64,000 nucleotides of DNA from Vagococcus sp. CY52-2 (GTDB lineage: Bacteria; Bacillota; Bacilli; Lactobacillales; Vagococcaceae). Positions 8,482 to 18,174 of this stretch are shown piece after piece (position 1 is the first letter of the stretch; the number at the start of each line of letters is the position of its first letter). The notes under the pieces are model-generated. The model did no database searches, was not told the origin of the DNA, and saw only the letters and a list, made by a program, of their open reading frames with translations. The stretch is taken from positions 1,488,001-1,552,000 of the forward strand of contig NZ_CP093384.1 in assembly GCF_022655055.1 (NCBI RefSeq), written 5' to 3'. The translations under genes were made by a program, and so were the position numbers.

Positions 8482-11400
8482 TTATTTTTTTCTTCTTAAA
8501 ATTAACATTCCAAAAGAACCAATTACTGATATTAATCCCATTAGTAGATACTTTATTTTTTCTATATCACCTGTCTTAGGTAATGTTTTCGTTAGTTCAT
8601 TTTTTGAAACGACATTATTATTCTTCTTTTCATATTTTATTACATCTTGTGATATCAGCTTACTTGATGGTTTTTCTATCGTATTCGTTTCATTAGAATT
8701 ACCCTCTTTAGTAATAATTTGTTTAATTAGCTTGTACACATAGATCACTTCTTGTGTGCCTTCTTTAAATTCACCAGTGGCGTTAGTTGGGGTGGTCACC
8801 AACTCATAACCTGGGATCTCTTTTGATTCAGTCTCGTATTTTTTACCCACTTCATCGGTTTTTGTTTCAGGTTTTGCGACTGCTTTACCACTTTCGTCCA
8901 CATGTTTCACCACAACGGTGCCTTCCACAATAGACGGTACTTCTTCTTTGGGTTTGTACACATAGATCACTTCTTGTGTGCCTTCTTTAAATTCACCAGT
9001 GGCGTTAGTTGGGGTAATCACCAACTCATAACCTGGGATCTCTTTTGATTCAGTCTCGTATTTTTTACCCACTTCATCGGTTTTTGTTTCAGGTTTTGCG
9101 ACTGCTTTACCACTTTCGTCCACATGTTTCACCACAACGGTGCCTTCCACAATAGACGGTACATCTGCCTTTGGCTTGTACACATAGATCACTTCTTGTG
9201 TGCCTTCTTTAAATTCACCAGTGGCGTTAGTTGGGGTGGTCACCAACTCATAACCTGGGATCTCTTTTGATTCAGTCTCGTATTTTTTACCCACTTCATC
9301 GGTTTTTGTTTCAGGTTTTGCGACTGCTTTGCCACTTTCGTCCACATGTTTCACAATCACTGTGCCTTCCACAATAGAGGGTACTTCTTCTTTGGGTTTG
9401 TACACATAGATCACTTCTTGCGTACCTTCTTTAAATTCACCAGTGGCGTTAGTTGGGGTAATCACCAACTCATAACCTGGGATCTCTTTTGATTCAGTCT
9501 CGTATTTTTTACCCACTTCATCGGTTTTTGTTTCAGGTTTTGCGACTGCTTTACCACTTTCGTCCACATGTTTCACCACAACGGTGCCTTCCACAATAGA
9601 CGGTACTTCTTCTTTGGGTTTGTACACATAGATCACTTCTTGTGTGCCTTCTTTAAATTCACCAGTGGCGTTAGTTGGGGTAATCACCAACTCATAACCT
9701 GGGATCTCTTTTGATTCAGTCTCGTATTTTTTACCCACTTCATCGGTTTTTGTTTCAGGTTTTGCGACTGCTTTGCCACTTTCGTCCACATGTTTCACCA
9801 CAACGGTGCCTTCCACAATAGACGGTACTTCTTCTTTGGGTTTGTACACATAGATCACTTCTTGTGTGCCTTCTTTAAATTCACCAGTGGCGTTAGTTGG
9901 GGTAATCACCAACTCATAACCTGGGATCTCTTTTGATTCAGTCTCGTATTTTTTACCCACTTCATCGGTTTTTGTTTCAGGTTTTGCGACTGCTTTACCA
10001 CTTTCGTCCACATGTTTCACCACAACGGTGCCTTCCACAATAGACGGTACATCTGCCTTTGGCTTGTACACATAGATCACTTCTTGCGTACCTTCTTTAA
10101 ATTCACCAGTGGCGTTAGTTGGGGTAATCACCAACTCATAACCTGGGATCTCTTTTGATTCAGTCTCGTATTTTTTACCCACTTCATCGGTTTTTGTTTC
10201 AGGTTTTGCGACTGCTTTACCACTTTCGTCCACATGTTTCACCACAACGGTGCCTTCCACAATAGACGGTACATCTGCCTTTGGCTTGTACACATAGATC
10301 ACTTCTTGTGTGCCTTCTTTAAATTCACCAGTGGCGTTAGTTGGGGTGGTCACCAACTCATAACCTGGGATCTCTTTTGATTCAGTCTCGTATTTTTTAC
10401 CCACTTCATCGGTTTTTGTTTCAGGTTTTGCGACTGCTTTGCCACTTTCGTCCACATGTTTCACCACAACGGTGCCTTCCACAATAGACGGTACTTCTTC
10501 TTTGGGTTTGTACACATAGATCACTTCTTGTGTGCCTTCTTTAAATTCACCAGTGGCGTTAGTTGGGGTAATCACCAACTCATAACCTGGGATCTCTTTT
10601 GATTCAGTCTCGTATTTTTTACCCACTTCATCGGTTTTTGTGTCAGGTTTTGCGACTGCTTTACCACTTTCGTCCACATGTTTCACCACAACGGTGCCTT
10701 CCACAATAGACGGTACATCTGCCTTTGGCTTGTACACATAGATCACTTCTTGCGTACCTTCTTTAAATTCACCAGTGGCGTTAGTTGGGGTAATCACCAA
10801 CTCATAACCTGGGATCTCTTTTGATTCAGTCTCGTATTTTTTACCCACTTCATCGGTTTTTGTTTCAGGTTTTGCGACTGCTTTACCACTTTCGTCCACA
10901 TGTTTCACCACAACGGTGCCTTCCACAATAGACGGTACATCTGCCTTTGGCTTGTACACATAGATCACTTCTTGTGTGCCTTCTTTAAATTCACCAGTGG
11001 CGTTAGTTGGGGTGGTCACCAACTCATAACCTGGGATCTCTTTTGATTCAGTCTCGTATTTTTTACCCACTTCATCGGTTTTTGTTTCAGGTTTTGCGAC
11101 TGCTTTGCCACTTTCGTCCACATGTTTCACCACAACGGTGCCTTCCACAATAGACGGTACTTCTTCTTTGGGTTTGTACACATAGATCACTTCTTGTGTG
11201 CCTTCTTTAAATTCACCAGTGGCGTTAGTTGGGGTAATCACCAACTCATAACCTGGGATCTCTTTTGATTCAGTCTCGTATTTTTTACCCACTTCATCGG
11301 TTTTTGTTTCAGGTTTTGCGACTGCTTTACCACTTTCGTCCACATGTTTCACCACAACGGTGCCTTCCACAATAGACGGTACATCTGCCTTTGGCTTGTA

Positions 11401-12876
11401 CACATAGATCACTTCTTGTGTGCCTTCTTTAAATTCACCAGTGGCGTTAGTTGGGGTGGTCACCAACTCATAACCTGGGATCTCTTTTGATTCAGTCTCG
11501 TATTTTTTACCCACTTCATCGTTTTTTGTTTCAGGTTCCACCAATTCTTTGCCTGATTCATCTACGTGTTTCACTACGACATTTCCCTCAGAAATTTCCT
11601 TGTATATATGATATGAAACAGTTAATTCTTCATAGTCAACTCCTGATGATGTCCATTGTATCTGTTTATCATCATAATTAACTAACACATTATCCTTATC
11701 TGATTTAATCGTCTCTGGCATTAATGTATATCCTTGTTCGATGTCATCATGAATTTCATAAGTATATTTTTTAATGGTATTATCCAACTCTTTAAAAGAT
11801 TGGCTTAATAAATTGACATTGCTTGCAGAAAAATAATGATTAGAATCTTGTGCCATATTCTTAAATAATGATTCTACTTCACCATTTTTATTAATAATCT
11901 TTGAGTAAGAATCGCTTTTCGAGTTATCTAAATAAATGGTATACACTTCATAACCTTGTTTTTTTATATCTGTTGCTTTTTTCGTGATCATGTCTGTTAA
12001 ATCATAAAACTCTTGTATATGATTTTCATAACGTCTTCCTTCAAAATCTTTATTAACTCTATCTGAAGGGTTATCAAAATTTACATTTTTGTATCCCAAT
12101 GGAAACTTATTATCTAATTCATTTAATTCTTTTTCCTTTTGTAAATATAAATCTGACTCAATATCTCCCTTTTCATAGAATTCATCAATCTCTTTTCTTA
12201 ACTCGATTGCTTTATTTCCGGGATAATTCACTTGGGGATTTATATATTGCTCAGCACCTCTCAAAGCATTTTTAGTAATAACATAATCTCTCTTGGGTCC
12301 AATATTAGGATGCCCATCAGAAAAAACGATTAATACCTTTCTCGCATCTTTTCGACTTGTAGCATTCATTTTGTTTAATGAATGGTTAAGCCCATCAAGT
12401 AAAGGTGTTAATCCTCCTGATTTTAATCCATCAATTTTTTGGTTTAGTTCATCAAAATTATTATCATAATCACTAATAGTATCTGTTATAACTTCATATA
12501 ACATCGTATTATTTACTGTATCATAACCAGGTCCTCTAAATACCGATAATCCTACTCTATCTGTCTTTTTATTTCTCGTGTTAATAAAGTCTTTTAAAAC
12601 AGCTTTTGTTGTTTCCAAACTACCAGTATCACGCATAGAGCCTGAACCATCGATTAAAATTTCATAATCAATTGGTGTTGGTTCTACAAATTCCTGGCTT
12701 TTTTTTGCTTTTAACGTTATTTTCTTTTCCTTATACCATTTTGTTTCTTTGACAACCTCTTCTTGCTTATCATAAGCATCATTAATCGGCTTTTTCTCAG
12801 CTAAAACGCTTAATCCACTAAAATAAGGTAACACCATAACTGCCATTAAAAAATGGCTTATTTTCTTTATTTTCAT
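8482..12876 (-). CDS. LPXTG-anchored VWA/MucBP-repeat surface protein (adhesin)
   Basis: A 1464-residue cell-wall protein. Residues 1-27 are a signal peptide. Residues about 70-375 are a von Willebrand A domain with the MIDAS residues Asp76, Ser78, Ser80 (DGSGS). A short pilin-like segment follows, then 13 tandem 74-residue MucBP-type repeats, each beginning near GTVVVKHVDESGK. The end carries LPKTG, a hydrophobic helix and RRKK, the sortase anchor. VWA tip plus MucBP stalk is typical of adhesins that bind mucin or matrix. It is divergent from an Mga-like regulator, which may control it. No other pilin or sortase gene is nearby, so it is probably a monomeric adhesin. Repeat number is likely to vary among strains and is easily miscounted in assemblies. 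Confidence 0.9.
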   Translation of the reverse strand: MKIKKISHFLMAVMVLPYFSGLSVLAEKKPINDAYDKQEEVVKETKWYKEKKITLKAKKSQEFVEPTPIDYEILIDGSGSMRDTGSLETTKAVLKDFINTRNKKTDRVGLSVFRGPGYDTVNNTMLYEVITDTISDYDNNFDELNQKIDGLKSGGLTPLLDGLNHSLNKMNATSRKDARKVLIVFSDGHPNIGPKRDYVITKNALRGAEQYINPQVNYPGNKAIELRKEIDEFYEKGDIESDLYLQKEKELNELDNKFPLGYKNVNFDNPSDRVNKDFEGRRYENHIQEFYDLTDMITKKATDIKKQGYEVYTIYLDNSKSDSYSKIINKNGEVESLFKNMAQDSNHYFSASNVNLLSQSFKELDNTIKKYTYEIHDDIEQGYTLMPETIKSDKDNVLVNYDDKQIQWTSSGVDYEELTVSYHIYKEISEGNVVVKHVDESGKELVEPETKNDEVGKKYETESKEIPGYELVTTPTNATGEFKEGTQEVIYVYKPKADVPSIVEGTVVVKHVDESGKAVAKPETKTDEVGKKYETESKEIPGYELVITPTNATGEFKEGTQEVIYVYKPKEEVPSIVEGTVVVKHVDESGKAVAKPETKTDEVGKKYETESKEIPGYELVTTPTNATGEFKEGTQEVIYVYKPKADVPSIVEGTVVVKHVDESGKAVAKPETKTDEVGKKYETESKEIPGYELVITPTNATGEFKEGTQEVIYVYKPKADVPSIVEGTVVVKHVDESGKAVAKPDTKTDEVGKKYETESKEIPGYELVITPTNATGEFKEGTQEVIYVYKPKEEVPSIVEGTVVVKHVDESGKAVAKPETKTDEVGKKYETESKEIPGYELVTTPTNATGEFKEGTQEVIYVYKPKADVPSIVEGTVVVKHVDESGKAVAKPETKTDEVGKKYETESKEIPGYELVITPTNATGEFKEGTQEVIYVYKPKADVPSIVEGTVVVKHVDESGKAVAKPETKTDEVGKKYETESKEIPGYELVITPTNATGEFKEGTQEVIYVYKPKEEVPSIVEGTVVVKHVDESGKAVAKPETKTDEVGKKYETESKEIPGYELVITPTNATGEFKEGTQEVIYVYKPKEEVPSIVEGTVVVKHVDESGKAVAKPETKTDEVGKKYETESKEIPGYELVITPTNATGEFKEGTQEVIYVYKPKEEVPSIVEGTVIVKHVDESGKAVAKPETKTDEVGKKYETESKEIPGYELVTTPTNATGEFKEGTQEVIYVYKPKADVPSIVEGTVVVKHVDESGKAVAKPETKTDEVGKKYETESKEIPGYELVITPTNATGEFKEGTQEVIYVYKPKEEVPSIVEGTVVVKHVDESGKAVAKPETKTDEVGKKYETESKEIPGYELVTTPTNATGEFKEGTQEVIYVYKLIKQIITKEGNSNETNTIEKPSSKLISQDVIKYEKKNNNVVSKNELTKTLPKTGDIEKIKYLLMGLISVIGSFGMLILRRKK
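8701..11586 (-). repeat. 13 tandem 222-bp MucBP-coding repeats
   Basis: Thirteen units of exactly 222 bp start (minus strand) at 11586 and every 222 bases down to 8922. Units 2-12 differ at only a few sites: ITPT or TTPT, KEEV or KADV, and silent changes such as gctttaccac/gctttgccac and cttgtgtgcc/cttgcgtacc. The first unit is divergent at its start (ESGKELVEPE) and the last at its end (YVYKLIKQ), as expected for the edges of an array that grows internally. Units 2-4 (11364-10699) and 5-7 (10698-10033) share the same variant order, so a 666-bp block was duplicated. Confidence 0.95.
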
Positions 12877-13016
12877 ACCTTTATTTCCCTTCCAAACTTA
12901 TTTCAATTTAAAGAATAACAAATTATTTTTCATTTTTTTCTCATTATTTTTTTTAAAATAAAATTTTTTTGAGAAAAATATAATAACAGGTCTTCTCTTT
13001 TTTAAACAAATTAGAA

Positions 13017-13022
13017 TATAAT
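13017..13022 (+). promoter_or_regulatory. putative -10 box of the Mga-like regulator gene
   Basis: TATAAT at 13017-13022, about 30 bases before the start codon. No convincing -35 was seen. The 178-base gap to the divergent adhesin gene is extremely AT-rich and should hold both promoters. Confidence 0.4.
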
Positions 13023-13054
13023 AGATTATAGCTATTTAGGGAAGGGGCGCATTT

Positions 13055-14569
13055 ATGCTGTTAGATAATCATATTGAAAACAGAGTAAAAGATGAGATTT
13101 TAATATTTAAAATTTTATTTAATAAGAAATACAATCATATGAATGATTTAATTGAAGTCACTCAATTCTCAAAAGTAAAAATATTAAATACTATAAAAGA
13201 ACTGGAGCGACTTCTAGATACATACATTTCCATTAATGAAATAAAACCCAATGTTTACTCACTAACTTCATTATGCGATTTATCTTGCCGACAGATACAA
13301 CATATTATTTATCAACAATCTAATGTTTTACTTGCTTTAAAATTTTTAATTACAAATACTGACCAAACGTTAAATGACTTTATTGATTCCATCTATATTT
13401 CAAAAGCAAATGCCTATAGAGTCATTAATTCTTGTAAATCCTTTTTACACTATATTGGACTGGAAACCCATAACTATAAAATAAAAGGTGACGAATACAG
13501 AATACGTTATCTTATTTCAACATTAGCTTTTAACTATGGGATACATTGTTACGAGATCACTCCCAAAGATACTTATAAAATACGTCAATTTATTTGCGAG
13601 ACTAATTCTTCCATTTCTTTCGATTTTCTTGAACATTCACAAGAAGAATATGGTTTTTTCGAACATCTAATTATGCTTTCATGGATTCGATATAACCCTG
13701 ATTATTCGTTACCTGATAATGAAGAATTTGAAGAATTAAAAACTATTTTTATTTATAAAATGTTACCATCATATCTCGACCAATTATTTGGAGCAAATAA
13801 CTGGTCAAAGTCTGATTATGATTATATTTTTTTAGTCTACTGTTCCACCAAAAACCCACTTTTTTCAAATCAATGGTCTGAACAAGATAAAATACAAGTT
13901 AAAGAAATAGTCTATCGTCAAGATAGGGTTAACTATTTAGTTAATTTAATTGAACACTATTTTGGCTCTGATATTGTCAAATTACCAGATTTTAGAACAG
14001 GTGTTTTTTATTTATATAAACGCTATTTATTTAATTTACATCACCTAATAAAAATAAATAATTATGATTGCAATGTTCTAAAGTCTGACCTGGACAAAGA
14101 AATATACAATCGATTAGTTCAAGTTAAAATAAACTGTGAAAAGAAACTTAATATTATAGAAGCTGTTTCCTATAGTGAACTAAATTACTTCACTATGTTG
14201 TTAACGAATTTACTACGTTTTCTCACACCTACCTTGACGCTAACCATCGTCAGCGAGTCAATTGCTGATCATAAGTTAATGAAACATTTGCTCTATAATA
14301 ACCTCTCTTTCAATAAATTTATGATAAAAGAATTCCTATTAGGTTCAGAGCCAATCAGTACGCTTAAAAACCACGAAAATAATATCTTAGTGTTTACAAA
14401 ATCATTCAATTTTCATGAAGAATTAAAAAAAGAAAATGTGATGATACTTCCACTAAATTGTATTGATACTTCATTTTCTTCGTTAACTTCTTTACTAAAA
14501 GAAAAAGAAGCTGATAATATTTTTAATTTGATTAACAAAAAAGAAGCTGACAAATCCAATTTTGATTAG
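13055..14569 (+). CDS. Mga-family helix-turn-helix transcriptional regulator
   Basis: A 504-residue protein with N-terminal helix-turn-helix segments (about residues 20-60 and 100-135), a central all-helical region resembling PRD domains, and a C-terminal EIIB-like part. This is the layout of the Mga/AtxA virulence-regulator family; I recognise the type, not a named member. In that family PRD-like regions can be phosphorylated by PTS proteins to link surface-protein expression with sugar supply. It is divergent from the large adhesin gene with a shared upstream region of 178 bp, which makes the adhesin its most likely target. The start ATG has GGGAAGGGG upstream. The 3' end of the gene is inside a terminator hairpin. 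Confidence 0.75.
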   Translation: MLLDNHIENRVKDEILIFKILFNKKYNHMNDLIEVTQFSKVKILNTIKELERLLDTYISINEIKPNVYSLTSLCDLSCRQIQHIIYQQSNVLLALKFLITNTDQTLNDFIDSIYISKANAYRVINSCKSFLHYIGLETHNYKIKGDEYRIRYLISTLAFNYGIHCYEITPKDTYKIRQFICETNSSISFDFLEHSQEEYGFFEHLIMLSWIRYNPDYSLPDNEEFEELKTIFIYKMLPSYLDQLFGANNWSKSDYDYIFLVYCSTKNPLFSNQWSEQDKIQVKEIVYRQDRVNYLVNLIEHYFGSDIVKLPDFRTGVFYLYKRYLFNLHHLIKINNYDCNVLKSDLDKEIYNRLVQVKINCEKKLNIIEAVSYSELNYFTMLLTNLLRFLTPTLTLTIVSESIADHKLMKHLLYNNLSFNKFMIKEFLLGSEPISTLKNHENNILVFTKSFNFHEELKKENVMILPLNCIDTSFSSLTSLLKEKEADNIFNLINKKEADKSNFD

Positions 14570-14585
14570 TCAGCTTCTTTTTCTA
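14537..14585. terminator. bidirectional terminator between the Mga-like gene and nifJ
   Basis: GAAGCTGAC and GTCAGCTTC form the stem, with A-run before and T-run after. The hairpin covers the last codons of the Mga-like gene and ends at the stop codon of the convergent nifJ, so it serves both. Confidence 0.8.
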
Positions 14586-17500
14586 TTTCCCAGATAATCT
14601 CTTATAAGTTTGTGCCTTTTCAATCGCATCATCTGCTGATTTTTCAAGTAATGTTGCTACTTCTGCTTCATCTTCTAATACATTTTCCAATGCAGAAAAA
14701 CGAGTTTGATAGTTAAAGAATTCTGTTAGATTATCAAAATTAGCTTTTTTATAATCTATTTTTAGTGGCTCTTTTCCTTTATCCACTAGCTCAGGATTAT
14801 AACGATAAAGCGGCCAGTAACCTGACTCGACAGCTCGTTTAGTTACTTCAACGGCATGGCTCATTCCACCTTGAATCCCATGATTGATACAAGGAACATA
14901 TCCAATAATAAGGGATGGACCTGGATAACTTTCTGCTTCAGCAATTGCTTTGATTGCTTGGGTAGGGTTGGCATTAATCGCAATTTGTGCGACATACACC
15001 CCACCATATGTCATGGCAATTAATCCTAAATCTTTTTTAGGTGTTCTCTTACCTTCGGATGAGAATTTTGCAATTGCACCAGTTGGCGTTGCTTTTGATG
15101 TTTGACCTCCAGTATTAGAGTACACTTCATTGTCCATGATAAAGATATTCACGTCTTCACCACTAGCTAAACAGTGATCAATCCCACCAAAGCCAATATC
15201 ATAAGCCCAACCATCACCACCAATAATCCATTGGCTAGGTTTGACAAACAAATCTCTTTTACGATAGATATCTTCGAGTAATTCATTGCCATCCATTTCT
15301 TCTAATAAAGCTGCTTCTAGTTTTGTTGACCTCTGTCTTGATCCTTTTCCTTCGTCCTTGTGTTCAATCCAATCAACCATCAACTCTCTTAATGAGTCGG
15401 TTCCAACTTGCTGTTCAATCGCTTCTTCTAGTAAATGTTGTACGCCATCTCGTTGTGTTTTATTAGCAAGGTACATCCCCAAACCAAACTCAGCATTGTC
15501 CTCGAATAACGAATTGCTCCAAGCAGGACCTTGTCCTTCTGCATTGGTTGTATAAGGAGTTGATGGTGCTGATGCACCCCAAATAGAAGAACAACCTGTC
15601 GCATTAGCCATCAACATACGATCACCATAAAGTTGCGTTAATAGCTTGATATAAGTTGTTTCACCACAACCAGAACACGCACCTGAAAATTCCATTAAAG
15701 GTTGCTCAAATTGAGACCCTTTTATTGATTCTTTTTTCTTCACAGGATTTGCTTTTTGTTTTAGCGTCATAGCAAATGCCCAGTTGATTGCTTCTTCTTT
15801 TTGCTCATCATAAGGTTTCATGACTAACGCTTTTTCTTTTGCTGGACACACATCCACACACAATCCACAACCTGTACAATCTTCCAATGACACTTGAATA
15901 CGATATTTCAAGCCATCTGCACCTTTCATTTCACGTACAATAAATCCTTCAGGTGCTTCTGCCATCTCCTCATCGTCCGCTAAAAATGGACGAATCGCGG
16001 CATGTGGACAGATAAACGCACACTCATTACACATCGTACATGCTTCAGGTATCCATTCTGGAACTTCTAACGCAATGCCGCGTTTTTCAAAAGCGGCCGT
16101 TCCCATTGGTACACTACCATCTGTCATATTATTATCAATAAGTGTTTTAACACTCAATGAATCACCTTGTTGTGCATTAACAGGTTCTAATATTTCTCTG
16201 ACATATTTTGGTTTTGTCATATCAACTATTGCTTTGTCTATTTCAATATCTAACCAATTACTAGGTATATCTACTTTTACCAAATCGGAGAGTGTCAAAT
16301 CTATAGCTGCATGATTTTTATCCACAATTGCTTGCGATTTTTTACCATAACTTGCGACGACTTCTTCTTTTAAATATTTAATGTATTCATCTTTTGGCAT
16401 AAGTTGATTCAACTCAAAAAACGCTGTCGACATGACTTGATTAATACGTCGACCCAAACCAACTTCTTGTGCTATGGACATCGCATCAATGATATAAAAG
16501 TTTGCTTCTTTTTTAGCTAATTCTTTTTTCAAACGTTTTGGCAATAAACGTAACACTCGATCTTTATCCCACGTCGTATTTAAAAGGAATATCCCACCTT
16601 TTTTAAGTCCACGCAACAAATCGTATTGATGAATGTATGACCCATTATGACAGCCAATAAAGTCTGCTGTTTCAATTAAATAAGGGGAATTGATTGGTTC
16701 TTTTCCAAAACGTAAATAAGAGGTCGTTAACCCACCAGATTTTTTTGAATCATAAGAAAAATACCCTTGTGCATATAGGTCAGTGTGATTTCCAATGATT
16801 TTAATGGCTTGTTTATTAGCACCAACTGTTCCGTCAGATCCAAATCCCCAAAATTTTGCTTGGTAAGTATCTTTTGGTGTTAAATCAAGCAATGGTCCCA
16901 CTGGTAATGACAAATGTGTGACATCATCATTGATACCAACAGTAAAACGATACAATAATTTATCCACCGGTCCACTTAAATGATCAAAAATCGCTTTAAT
17001 TTGGTTCGGTGGCACATCCTTAGAACCTAATCCATATCGTCCACCAATGACAATTGGTCGATTTTTATGACGATACATCGCACTTTGAATATCTAGTAAA
17101 AGTGGCTCGCCATCAGCCCCTGGTTCTTTTGTTCTATCTAAAACAGCAATTCGTTCTACTGTATCTGGAATATTTTTTAAAATATTTTCAGTCGGAAATG
17201 GGCGATACAAATGTATATTTAAATGCCCTACTTTACGACCTTGATTATTTAGATAATCAACTGTTTGTCTAACAGTTGGTGCGACTGACCCCATTGAAAT
17301 GATAATTTCTGTTGCTTCTTCATGACCATAATAAGTACTCAAATCATAATTCGTGCCACGAATTGCATTAATGTCGTTCATGTATTTTTGAACAATTTCT
17401 GGTACACGTTCATAATATTGATTAATTGTTTCTCTCTGTTGAAAGTGTATATCAGGATTTTGTGCTGTACCTGAAACACTTGGATGATTTGGATTCATTG

Positions 17501-18116
17501 CACGTTTTCTAAAAGCATCTAGTGCTTCCTGATTCACCAAATTTCCTAACACGTCATATGGAATCACATCAATTTTTTGAATTTCATGACTTGTTCTAAA
17601 CCCATCAAAGAAATTCATAAATGGTAAACTTGCTTCGATGGAAGCTAAGTGAGCTACCGCAGATAAATCCATCACTTCTTGAACAGAGCTCTCAGCTAAC
17701 ATACAGAAACCAGTTTGTCTGGCTGCCATGACATCTCCATGATCCCCAAAAATACTTAACGCGTTCGTTGTAACTGCTCGAGAGGCCACATGAAACACTG
17801 TCGGCAACAACTCGCCAGCTATTTTATACATATTAGGTATCATTAACAATAATCCTTGAGATGCTGTATACGTTGAGGTTAATGTGCCAGCTTTTAGCGA
17901 TCCATGTACCGCTCCTGCTGCTCCAGCTTCTGATTGCATGTTTACTACTTTAACTGGTTTACCAAAAATATTTTTACGATGTTTCACTGACCAATTTTCT
18001 ACCACTTCTGCCATTGTAGAACTTGGTGTTATCGGATAAACTGCCACTAATTCAGTAAATGCATAAGATACATAAGCCGCAGCTGTGTTGCCATCCATGG
18101 TAATTTTTTCTGTCAT
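14583..18116 (-). CDS. nifJ: pyruvate:flavodoxin (ferredoxin) oxidoreductase
   Basis: At 1177 residues this is the full single-chain enzyme. It oxidises pyruvate with CoA to acetyl-CoA and CO2 and passes electrons to flavodoxin or ferredoxin. In order it shows the pyrimidine-binding and transketolase-C-like domains, two [4Fe-4S] motifs near residues 692 (CTMCNECAFICP) and 743 (CTGCGLCVDVCP), a further cluster-ligand motif CSGCGE near 810, and the thiamine diphosphate site GGDGWAYDIG to NEVYSNTGG (about 970-1000). The flavodoxin gene lies 58 bases upstream, giving the obvious electron acceptor. The enzyme is oxygen-sensitive, so it implies anaerobic pyruvate use in addition to the pyruvate dehydrogenase suggested by lpdA at the end of the window. 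Confidence 0.96.
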   Translation of the reverse strand: MTEKITMDGNTAAAYVSYAFTELVAVYPITPSSTMAEVVENWSVKHRKNIFGKPVKVVNMQSEAGAAGAVHGSLKAGTLTSTYTASQGLLLMIPNMYKIAGELLPTVFHVASRAVTTNALSIFGDHGDVMAARQTGFCMLAESSVQEVMDLSAVAHLASIEASLPFMNFFDGFRTSHEIQKIDVIPYDVLGNLVNQEALDAFRKRAMNPNHPSVSGTAQNPDIHFQQRETINQYYERVPEIVQKYMNDINAIRGTNYDLSTYYGHEEATEIIISMGSVAPTVRQTVDYLNNQGRKVGHLNIHLYRPFPTENILKNIPDTVERIAVLDRTKEPGADGEPLLLDIQSAMYRHKNRPIVIGGRYGLGSKDVPPNQIKAIFDHLSGPVDKLLYRFTVGINDDVTHLSLPVGPLLDLTPKDTYQAKFWGFGSDGTVGANKQAIKIIGNHTDLYAQGYFSYDSKKSGGLTTSYLRFGKEPINSPYLIETADFIGCHNGSYIHQYDLLRGLKKGGIFLLNTTWDKDRVLRLLPKRLKKELAKKEANFYIIDAMSIAQEVGLGRRINQVMSTAFFELNQLMPKDEYIKYLKEEVVASYGKKSQAIVDKNHAAIDLTLSDLVKVDIPSNWLDIEIDKAIVDMTKPKYVREILEPVNAQQGDSLSVKTLIDNNMTDGSVPMGTAAFEKRGIALEVPEWIPEACTMCNECAFICPHAAIRPFLADDEEMAEAPEGFIVREMKGADGLKYRIQVSLEDCTGCGLCVDVCPAKEKALVMKPYDEQKEEAINWAFAMTLKQKANPVKKKESIKGSQFEQPLMEFSGACSGCGETTYIKLLTQLYGDRMLMANATGCSSIWGASAPSTPYTTNAEGQGPAWSNSLFEDNAEFGLGMYLANKTQRDGVQHLLEEAIEQQVGTDSLRELMVDWIEHKDEGKGSRQRSTKLEAALLEEMDGNELLEDIYRKRDLFVKPSQWIIGGDGWAYDIGFGGIDHCLASGEDVNIFIMDNEVYSNTGGQTSKATPTGAIAKFSSEGKRTPKKDLGLIAMTYGGVYVAQIAINANPTQAIKAIAEAESYPGPSLIIGYVPCINHGIQGGMSHAVEVTKRAVESGYWPLYRYNPELVDKGKEPLKIDYKKANFDNLTEFFNYQTRFSALENVLEDEAEVATLLEKSADDAIEKAQTYKRLSGK

Positions 18117-18142
18117 TGTCGTTACATCCTTTTCTATGCTAA

Positions 18143-18169
18143 AAATAAAAGCAAGGTGTGACCCTTGCT
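18143..18169 (-). terminator. hairpin between flavodoxin gene and nifJ
   Basis: On the minus strand AGCAAGG-GTCACA-CCTTGCT is followed by TTTATTTTT. It lies between the two genes, so flavodoxin messages may often end here and nifJ be expressed by read-through. Confidence 0.7.
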
Positions 18170-18174
18170 CCTGA

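Noticed and set aside
8701-11586. Regular tandem repeats that could suggest a CRISPR or satellite array
   Set aside because: The 222-bp units are contiguous, in frame and encode MucBP domains; there are no unique spacers.
11451-11681. A 76-codon plus-strand frame in the adhesin gene
   Set aside because: Shadow of the minus-strand adhesin, with no ribosome site.
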